This document shows, piece by piece, positions 21,401 to 28,380 of a DNA stretch of 28,380 bases; the stretch's first letter is position 1, and the number at the start of each line of letters is the position of its first letter. Source of the stretch: Falciphora oryzae (lineage: Eukaryota > Ascomycota > Sordariomycetes > Magnaporthales > Magnaporthaceae); the NCBI GenBank assembly GCA_000733355.1, contig JNVV01000002.1, forward strand, positions 1,432,626-1,461,005. Reading direction: 5' to 3'. The notes under the pieces are model-generated. The model did not search any database. It saw nothing but the letters and a program-made list of their open reading frames with translations, and had not been told where the DNA came from. Both the position numbers and the translations under genes were made by a program.

Positions 21401-22666
21401 TCGCCGACTTTGAACATCTGGCCAGGCTGCTGGCCATGGAGAACCCGGCGTCCTGGATACCGTCAATCAGCGGGCTCAGGTCTCCGTTCCAATTACCTTC
21501 CAAACCTAGCCGGGCGGCGCTTAAGGACCTGCAGATGCGCATGGACTGGTTTTTGCGCATAATGTTGACTCATTCAACCTTTGCGACCCACGAGATGCTG
21601 TGGGAGTTCTTTCTTGTGCCTGACCTGCAGGCCGACATGATGGACCAGCGCAGTATTCTCAAGGCCGAGACAAGGGCAGAAAAGGTCCGGGAGGAGCTGG
21701 AGCCCCTGGATGATGTGCGCGAGGTGGAGCGGTTTGTTGACCACGCGCTCGAGATGGTCCGCAGCGTGGACTACTCGACCAAGAGCGTCGGCAGGCGGAT
21801 GAACGCCGTGGGCATTGCTGCCACAGGTAAGCCCAAGCACCCAGTCTCTTCGCCCCCTCGTGCTTCCCAGTCCTCTCGTAAAACCCAGCACAGCAAGAGA
21901 TTGTTTAGAGCCAGCGCGAGCAGAGGTATACTTTATTCTTGTTCCGCTTGGCTGACCGTGGTCGCCCGTCCTTATAGACTTCTTCACATCGTGCCGCATA
22001 TTCCAGCGCGCGCTCGCCACATTGAGTTTCTTGCCCGGGCCTCACGTCTCGGCATTTGAGATATACGTCAACGCCATGGCGCAGCCAACAATCAGCCCCC
22101 AGATGAGCTTCCATGGGGCCTTTCTGGCGGTACAGTCAACAATAGAGGCCATCTTGGCGGCGCTGGCGCGGCCGCACAAGCTGATCAGCCAGATAGAAAG
22201 CACGCGACGGCAGGCCGAACGGAACTACAACTCTCTTAGCCGGTCAACCAGGTGGCCTTTAGGTCTCCTGGATGATACACGCCAACGGATGAACGAAGAG
22301 CGGGAGGAGAAGATGCGGCAGAGCCAGATGGAAGGGAGAAACCTGTCTAAGGAACTCAAGTACAGCCAGCAGGTAGTGGCTGGAGAGCTAGCAGGCTGGC
22401 AAGACATGCACGAGAAGGCAGGCCGAAAGGCCATCAGAGACCTGGCCAGGGGCATGGTCGTGATGGAGCGGATGAGGCTCGAAGGCATACGGAGGGCGCT
22501 GAGGATGGCACAAGAGCGGGGACAGTCATCGGAAACAAGGACCTGGCTCTTGCGTCCTCCAGATCTCTCGGGCGCAGACGCCCAGGGCGCACCAACGAGC
22601 GGTGAGGGCCAGGGAGCGGGGGACGCAGATGGGGGAGTCGGGACAGGCCAGGGGCGGTCCCGATAG
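18454..22666 (+). CDS. VRL1: VPS9-ankyrin-PX-like protein (Vrl1-like Rab5-family GEF)
   Basis: The VPS9 domain exchanges nucleotide on Rab5/Vps21 GTPases at endosomes. Yeast Vrl1 combines VPS9, ankyrin repeats, PX and a BAR-like region, and pairs with Vin1 in the VINE SNX-BAR coat. Three exons are inferred: 18454-18781, 18863-21826 and 21978-22666, giving 1326 aa. Conserved N-terminus: MQPLNPFLGAFFKSSLP. VPS9 region about 310-500, with Asp447 in TINADTLVSLL at the 'aspartate finger' position and Tyr488 in GEMGYATSTLEAV. A Ser-rich linker follows to about 655. Ankyrin repeats span about 660-900 (EGTTLLSAAVQLGHAELARV, FTPLMVASKYGRFEMV). A PX-like segment is at about 919-1030, then a helical BAR-like region to about 1250 (IESTRRQAERNYNSL) and a Gly-rich disordered tail. 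Intron 1 appears to be GC-AG. Homology to Vrl1 is inferred from domain order; the VPS9 and ankyrin calls are strong. Confidence 0.86.
18782..18862 (+). other. Probable GC-AG intron of the Vrl1-like gene
   Basis: The upstream exon ends AACAAAG and the intron starts GCAGGT, matching the usual strong context of GC donors (AG before GCAAGT). A TTCTAAC branch site lies about 26 bp before the acceptor CCAG at 18862. Splicing gives VYSNK-G-FKNLAHATLL in phase 1. The nearest GT donor, at 18786, would need another acceptor very close to the branch site and would insert unconserved residues. Confidence 0.7.
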
Positions 22667-23503
22667 CCAGGCGGCACAGTGACTAACGAGCGCGCCTCGG
22701 GAGACGCGTTCCAACATCCAGCACACGGCTGATGGGCCGACGATGTGTCCGGCCCAGTCTTCGGTGGCGAACTTGAGAACCCGGACCGGGGAGGAAGCCC
22801 AGTGGACCATGTCCAAAAGCCCACGCCGACATGCTGATACCATGTACTAATTCGTGGCTGTAACCGAGCTAGAGCCGGGCTGAATACAACCTGCATTGGG
22901 GTTCGGACACAAACACCAACCACGGATACAAGGCCTGCCAGCCTGCCAGGCGGGCAGGTGACTCCCTAGATAGGCAGGTGCTCGCGAGCCTTCTCAGGAG
23001 GGCTGGAGATGCGGATGGGCGGGCGCGTTTCAGGGCAGACAAAGTTGGACAAGCAGGAAAGGCGGGCATAGGATCGCTTGGCGTGAGTCAGAGAGGAGCT
23101 ATGGCTGTTGGTGACGGCAGAGGCAGACAGCCTCCCAGCCTTCCGACTTTGCAGGTCGCACGATGAGTGAAGCTAGCAACGGGCCGGAGCTGCAGCTTTC
23201 TTCCCTAGGTGCAGACCGGGCCCAGGGATCGGCAGACCGGAGACCACAAGCACAAGAGTTGAAAACTAAAAAGGGCCGGCCATGCGGAGGTTCTTCTCTT
23301 TCCCCACCCGGTGTGGTTTCTTTGATATGCCGTTGTCTGCACGATCCTTGTGGATGAAGGGTATTGGTGAGTCACCCAACCAGCAGCGATGGGGGTCGAG
23401 AATGTTTCGAAACAAAAGAGGTCTGGCGAAACGTCGACCTGGATTGGATGCCGCAGGCCAAGGCGGTGTTTTTTTTTTTTTTTCTTCGCGCACTAGCGGT
23501 GGG

Positions 23504-23519
23504 TGCATGCATGCATGCA
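23504..23519. repeat. (TGCA)4 microsatellite
   Basis: Four copies of the self-complementary unit TGCA lie in non-coding DNA, 20 bp after a T15 run. Such short runs are commonly polymorphic. No function is evident. Confidence 0.9.
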
Positions 23520-23867
23520 GCCTGGCTGGCAGCTCAGTTCATGCGGCAGGGAAGCTGGAGCTGGCTCATTGGTTGTCGCGGTCGCGCCAGAGTGGCACGA
23601 GCTCGACTCGCTCGCTGTGGACGTGGAGTCGCGTCTAGAGACGAGAATTTTTTTTATTTTCTTCGCTTTTGTTAGTTATTCTTATTGTTAGTATAGTGTC
23701 TCCAGCATTTTGTTTCTACCCGCCTCAGCCCCAGCCCCAGCCCGCAACGGATGTGTGGCTAGATTTACCGCCACAAGGCCACGCCTGAGTATGCCTGGCC
23801 CATGAAAGTAATCAGAGTTGAAGAAATAAGAAGACGAAAGCGAAGAAAAACAAGAGGAAAAGAAAGG

Positions 23868-23892
23868 AAAAAAAAAAAAAAAAAAAAAAAAA
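23868..23892 (+). repeat. A25 homopolymer at the end of a purine-rich stretch
   Basis: Twenty-five consecutive A follow roughly 50 bases of almost only A and G (from about 23819). No open frame ends here, and no flanking direct repeat was seen that would mark a retroposed copy. The run is prone to length error in sequencing. Confidence 0.9.
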
Positions 23893-26035
23893 CCAAATAA
23901 GCACAACAAGTTTCAAGCCTAAGAAGCAGATTTCGAAGCCGAACCCGCCTGGAGCGATGTCGCGCTTCGCTGACGTCAAACAGGTCCAGTGCAGCCCAGT
24001 CCACGACCTCCCGAGCAGGTGACTGTTCACAAAGGTCCTGTCGAGACACTCCCGGCTGCTGATGGCCAGACCACCTGGACGGGACACACGGCTCCCGAGG
24101 CTCCGCCGCAGTGTGCAGCAAGTAGGCACGTAGGCATTAGGATGATGCACGGCAGGTGAGGGTCAGGTGGCCGGCCCTGGCTTTTGGGTCTCTGGCAATC
24201 TCGCGAGGCGCCCAGGCTCGGCCCCAAATGGGGCTCCGCAAGGTGAAGACGAGTCGCACGTAGGACGTCGTATGTGCTTGAGAAGGTCTCGCTAATGCGC
24301 GCATCCCAAGGCCGGTCTGCCTTGCTCCCCAGCCGGCCTGGGGGCGACGACGACGACAATCGCGTGCCGCCTTGCAAGGGCCCGGCGGCCAAATTGGGGC
24401 GGTGCAATCCGCCTCTGTATATACCGGAAATTTCCCTTCGCGCGCCTCAGGTCAGACACAGTCCAAGACGCTTGGGGGTTTTGCGCTGCTGTAAGCGCCC
24501 GGCTCGGATGCGGTAATACCTTGCGGGACCTTGGGGCGGGCGCGCAGCAGGTAGCAGGTATGTAGTATCGAGGTGTAGCCGCCCGCGGTTAGGACGACAA
24601 GCGGCTGCCCGCTCCGGCGGCAATTGCCCAGTCGTGCTCCAGACGCTTGCTTGGTCGCTGGACCCACACCCCGCCGTGCACCCTGTGCGGATCGCCCGCC
24701 TATGAGGAGAGCGCCGGCCGGGGCGTGTCCACCGCTGCGGGCCGCCAGGGACACCCCTCTGCGCCGCCTTTGGTCGTCCAAACGCTTCCGCCCTGTTGCG
24801 GTTCCCCAGTGCAATTTCACCTACCGCTGGCAATATCGATAGCCGCCTCGCTCTGGGGCCTTTCAGCGGTCGAAGCCTCCGGGGGGAGCTTTGGGCAACA
24901 ACGTAGTAAAGGCCCATCTAATCTCGGGGCCCCGCCACCAAAAATAGCCAAACAGCAAAGATTTGAGGCATGCTTTGCCAGGCACGCCGTTGCCATGTCA
25001 TACGCAGACGCAGGAGACGCTGTCCACACAGGGTCTGATCTGTCCCTGTGGGTTTGCACTGGTTCGCTGCTCCACGGGATGGCGGTGGTGCACGGCTGCC
25101 CAAGCTCGAGCGCGATAGGAGTAGCACAGGAGCCCGAGCTCGACAACGAGGGGAAAACGGTTGCGTCGCGGGGGTGCATGCAACGTTTGCCACGTCAACA
25201 TCGGGCTGGATGGGTATCCCTAGGAAACGAGCGCACCCGTGGCGCGCCCAGGCGAGGCGACAAACCGCGTGTCGGTCGTGGAGAGCACGAGAGATACCGA
25301 CTTTTCTCACGAAGCCCTCTCCCCCACTCTACACGCACACATCCTGGCCAGGGTAGCACTGGCGAGTGCGTCTAAATATGGGTGAGTCAGAGAGACGCTT
25401 CCCGGTTGGCTGCTTGCATGCAATCGAAGCGGGCGTCGAATTGGAGGTGACTCTTCCCAAGATGCATTGGATCCTTGGCCGCCGCCTCCCGCTTGTGGCT
25501 GGCACTGTGCAGCCGGCGGGCGCAGGGTGCGGCCCCGACCGTCTCAATAGCCCTGCCGCACCGTCCTGGCCGTTCGTTCGAGCCCAGCACCCCGGCTGGC
25601 ACCGTCCGGCCAGAGGCCATCTGCACCCTCCCAGTGGTCAGCGCCCACCCCCTGTCGACCCCCCCCAGAGCTAACCCTGGTCGGGCGGGTGTCACTGTGG
25701 TGCTGGCACGAATACTACGCCGGCAGTGGCCCGGCCTCCATCCATGATTATCCGCCAGGCCTCGCCTCGCACGATACCTTCCATGATGCGTCGACGGGGC
25801 TGGCCACATCGTGGCCGTCTACTGACGCGCCTCCCGGATGGCTTGATCGTGCCTCCGCGTTTCAGGTTTATTTTGATCCAACTGGTCAGCCCTCGAGTTT
25901 TGGGGATGCTGTCTCTGGCCATGCGAGGCGGCCGTGGCCCAGCATCATAAGTACGCCCACTGCCCCGCGACTTGGGAATGCCGTCCTCTCCTGTCCTCAC
26001 AGCCAGTCCTTCCCAACCCGCTGCCGTTTCTTGTC

Positions 26036-26112
26036 TCATCTCCTTCCTTCTTTTTTTCTCTCCCCCCTCTCCTTCTCTCTCCTCCTCCCGGGCTTGCCCG
26101 TCTCTCCTTGAC
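26036..26112 (+). promoter_or_regulatory. Pyrimidine-rich tract upstream of the right-end gene
   Basis: About 75 bases consist almost only of C and T (CTCATCTCC, then long CTTCTTTTTTTCTCTCCCCCC-like runs). CT-rich blocks ahead of the transcription start are typical of ascomycete promoters lacking a TATA box. It lies about 230-300 bp ahead of the ATG at 26338, a reasonable place for the core promoter. Confidence 0.5.
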
Positions 26113-26337
26113 CCTCGCCCAATCGTTCATCCACCACCACTCTCTTCCCCATCTCGACTTCTCAGGAGAAGTCTGAGCCAAGACAGCCCCTGGCCGCCGA
26201 CCAGCAAGAGTTTCGTTCGTGAAGCAGGCCTTCCCGAGCTCGGCCTCGATATTGCGGCATTGTAATACCCCACAACATAAACCAGCGCATATATCCTCAT
26301 ACCCTTGCCTGTTTCGCAAGGCCCAATATTGTCCAAC

Positions 26338-28252
26338 ATGTCCACGTGAGTGCCGACATCTCCTCCTCCAACAGACCCCCCTCGCCTGACGCGGCCTGAG
26401 ACTGACATCCCAACTTTTACCGCCCAACTAAAGTCTGGCAGCGGATCTTTCCTTTGACTTCACCTTTCCGCCCTGCGAGCCCACCACGCCTCCGAGCTTT
26501 TCTTTTGATCCGTCGCTTCTTGAGATCCCGTACAACCCTGGGCATGCTCGCTCCAGCTCGCAAGGCTCCGTCTACTCATTCGAGTCGTCGCCCTCCGACT
26601 CCACCCTTGACTGCCCAAGCACGCGGATGACCACGCCGGCGCGGTCACCTATCCGCACCCACGGCCCTCTGCTGCTGCCCAAGATCCGGAGCCAGGACCA
26701 GGCAATAGGCCACGCGGCCCCCCGCCCCGTCACAGCCTCCCCTCCGAAGCGCATGAGGACATCGCCCGCCCCGACTCGCCCCAGCAGGTTCCGGCCCAGC
26801 CACGCGCGCAGCTACACCAACCCAGAGACCATCCGGTACAGCTCCAATGTGTTCTGCCATCAGCCCATGGCCGTCCCACCCATGCACATGTCCTCCATGA
26901 CCGAGGACGCCGCCTCGAGCTCGTCGCAGCTGTTGTGCTCCCCCGTGTCCTTTGCCACATCACAGGAACCCGCCATCACCATGCCGCCGAGGCGTGCGTC
27001 ATCGTGCGGACTGGTTGACGGCGTGCCCTCGGGGGCCCATGGCTTCCCCGTGTACCGGCAAATGTCGCCGTTCGGCATGGCCACCACCACGGCGCCTGGA
27101 TCCATGTCCACCATGCAGCCGCAGACCCTCATACCCCAGGCAGACTCGTCCTTCTTCTACCACCACCAACCGCAGCAGACGTATGCCCCTCGCGAGTCCT
27201 CGCCGCTCGCGTCGGCTGCTATCACGCCCGAAGTTTCGGCTCCCGCGCCCGGCCCCACTCGCACACTCCTTTCGTACCTGACCAGCGCAAACCCGGCCCC
27301 GGCCCTGGTGCGCACCATTTCTTTCCCGCTCAGGGACCCGCACACAAAGCACTTCTGGTGGGACGTGCGACAGGTGCGGCCGTGGACAGGCTTCAACGCC
27401 TCGAGCATCCTGGCCCTCCCCGGCGCCGCAGCTCTGCTCTCCATGCCGGTGCCGGCCTCGCTCCTTCCCAGCGCGCCCGTGACACAGCGCCACCCGGAGA
27501 CCGAGGTGGCTCTGCACGCAGCCTACGCGAGCTTCTACCTGCCAAAGCTCAACGCTGCGCTGGCCCTGTCGAGCGACAGGCCGCTGCAGCTTTCGGTGCC
27601 TAGCAAGAGCGGCGTGGCGGGCGCGTCGTCGTCCGAGTGCGCCTTTGTGGCCAACGTCAGTGGCGAGTCGTCATCGGCGGCGGCCATCTTCGGCGGCAAG
27701 CCAACGGGCCGCGTGGTGGGCCTGGTCAAGAGCTTCGACCGGTTCAACACGGGCATGCGGGTCGAGGGCAACATCAAGCGCGTCGAGTACCTCAGGGGGT
27801 TGGCACACCTGCACCACGTGATGCGTGAGCACGGGTGCCGCTACGGCTTCATCCTCACCGAGATCGAGCTCGTGTTTGTTCGGAACGGAGCCGAGGGCAC
27901 TCCGCACTTTGGCTACCTCGAGGTGGGGAGCACGCAACTGGCGGCGCAGGGCGGCGACGAGGACGCCGGAAACGGCGTTTCCTCACCTTCGCTGACGGCC
28001 TGCCTCGCCCTCTGGGGCCTCTGCATGCTCGCCGGCGACGAGGCCGCCCCTGGCCACGCGCACTGGCGGAGCGAGATCGGGGCTCCCGCCGAGGGGACCC
28101 GGCGCAAAGCCCTCCCTCGCGACGACTGGATGCCGCAACCACAGCTGGCGGAGAAGAGGGAGGCCAAGAGGGCGCGCGGCTGGGTGCTTCCGGAAGATGC
28201 CGTCGGGCGCAAGGAGCTCGGCAAACGAGGTGTGAGGTATGGTGGCTGCTAA
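26338..28252 (+). CDS. Conserved filamentous-fungal protein of unknown function
   Basis: I do not recognise a named function. Two exons are inferred: 26338-26345 and 26434-28252, giving 608 aa. The 8-bp first exon (ATGTCCAC) with donor GTGAGT joins in phase 2 to yield MSTLAADLSFDFTFPP. Starting instead at the ATG at 26627 would drop 67 residues of in-frame, biased but protein-like sequence. Residues 1-290 are Pro/Ser/Thr-rich and disordered, with possible phosphorylation sites (SSPSDSTLDCPSTRMTTP). From about residue 295 to the end the sequence looks folded: KHFWWDVRQVRPWTGFN, FGGKPTGRVVGLVKSFDRFN, RVEYLRGLAHLHHVMREHG, YGFILTEIELVFVRNG and LTACLALWGLCMLAGDE. It ends with a charged segment, WMPQPQLAEKREAKRARGWV. 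No signal peptide or membrane span is seen. The C-terminal pattern reminds me of conserved Pezizomycotina hypothetical proteins. Confidence 0.85.
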
Positions 28253-28380
28253 GGAGATGCGAGCAGTCAGGCAACCGAGGGCTAGGCGGCGGGTTTCTTA
28301 ATCATGGCTGGTTCCACGAACCCCCGCCTAGCATCCGATACTTGTTTACTTTTAATGCCTTTTTTTTTTTTTTTTTTTTT
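28253..28380. other. 3' flank of the right-end gene, ending in a T21 run
   Basis: The 128 bp after the stop codon hold part of the 3' untranslated region and no gene. The last 21 bases (28360-28380) are all T. A homopolymer exactly at the edge, matched by an A-rich run at the left edge, suggests that assembly broke at both places. Confidence 0.7.

Larger units (their letters stand above)
22667..26337. other. Long gene-poor region (3.67 kb)
   Basis: No coding gene can be supported in this stretch. It contains a T15 run (23469-23483), a (TGCA)4 run (23504-23519), a purine-rich stretch leading into A25 (23868-23892), a TATATA element at about 24417-24424 and a very GC-rich part (24300-25900). 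The last 300 bp before the next gene are strongly pyrimidine-rich (about 26036-26110), as expected for a fungal promoter or 5' leader. The longest plus-strand frame, 24647-25375 (242 aa), has no recognised family and competes with similar minus-strand frames, so it is probably a product of high GC. The region may hold a long regulatory upstream region or a non-coding transcript. Confidence 0.55.

Noticed and set aside
20581..21417. 278-aa open frame on the minus strand
   Set aside because: It is antisense to the ankyrin/PX-like part of the Vrl1-like gene, whose plus-strand reading contains conserved repeats; the antisense product resembles nothing.
23868..23892. A25 run as the tail of a retroposed gene or LINE-like element
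   Set aside because: No coding remnant or target-site duplication was seen upstream or downstream of it.
24027..24407. Minus-strand frames 23765-24407
   Set aside because: The Phe-rich parts are read from the poly-A/purine tract; the rest shows no family and no splice structure.
24647..25375. 242-aa open frame on the plus strand
   Set aside because: No recognisable domain; GC-rich DNA gives similar long frames on the minus strand at the same place, and no splice signals or neighbouring exons support a gene.
1..28380. tRNA, rRNA, CRISPR arrays, transposase genes, secondary-metabolite cluster
   Set aside because: I looked for B-box-like GGTTCGA sequences with tRNA folding, regularly spaced repeats, terminal inverted repeats and biosynthetic enzymes by eye and found none; a tool-based scan was not possible.

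Overview
The window is nuclear DNA of a filamentous ascomycete (Pezizomycotina, most likely Sordariomycetes). Genes are intron-rich, with introns of mostly 58-150 bp carrying GTRNGT-type donors and CTRAC/CTAAC branch sites about 15-30 bp before the acceptor. Coding DNA is GC-rich, and the conserved proteins are closest in character to filamentous-fungal families. No bacterial, viral, transposon, CRISPR or RNA-gene signal was seen. The class-level call is inference; the fungal call is firm.

Nine protein-coding genes can be reconstructed by splicing: (1) minus 486-3273, symplekin/Pta1, seven exons, 729 aa; (2) plus 4063-4458, COA3, a mitochondrial complex IV assembly factor, three exons, 81 aa; (3) minus 5243-7496 (or 7655), a DEP1/Sds3-family subunit of the Rpd3L histone deacetylase complex; (4) plus 8081-9897, NOP12, a nucleolar RRM protein; (5) minus 10483-12457, alpha-tubulin, five exons, 455 aa; (6) minus 13622-15230, OLA1, a YchF/Obg-like ATPase; (7) plus 16080-17017, a DeSI/PPPDE-type deSUMOylating isopeptidase; (8) plus 18454-22666, a 1326-aa VPS9-ankyrin-PX-like protein resembling yeast Vrl1; (9) plus 26338-28252, a 608-aa conserved fungal protein of unknown function. 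For every model the summed exon length is a multiple of three and each junction restores conserved sequence.

Gene order is: Pta1(-) / COA3(+) divergent; COA3 and DEP1 tail-to-tail; DEP1(-) / NOP12(+) divergent; NOP12 and tubulin tail-to-tail; tubulin and OLA1 both minus; OLA1(-) / DeSI(+) divergent; then three genes on plus. The genes are housekeeping functions (mRNA 3'-end formation, respiration, chromatin, ribosome biogenesis, cytoskeleton, translation-linked ATPase, SUMO, endosomal traffic), not a metabolic cluster. The only long gene-poor stretch is 22667-26337.

The points most worth a second look are the intact Vrl1-like protein with an apparent GC-AG intron, the unknown-function gene at the right end, very short first coding exons in four genes, and homopolymer runs at both window ends that may be contig edges.
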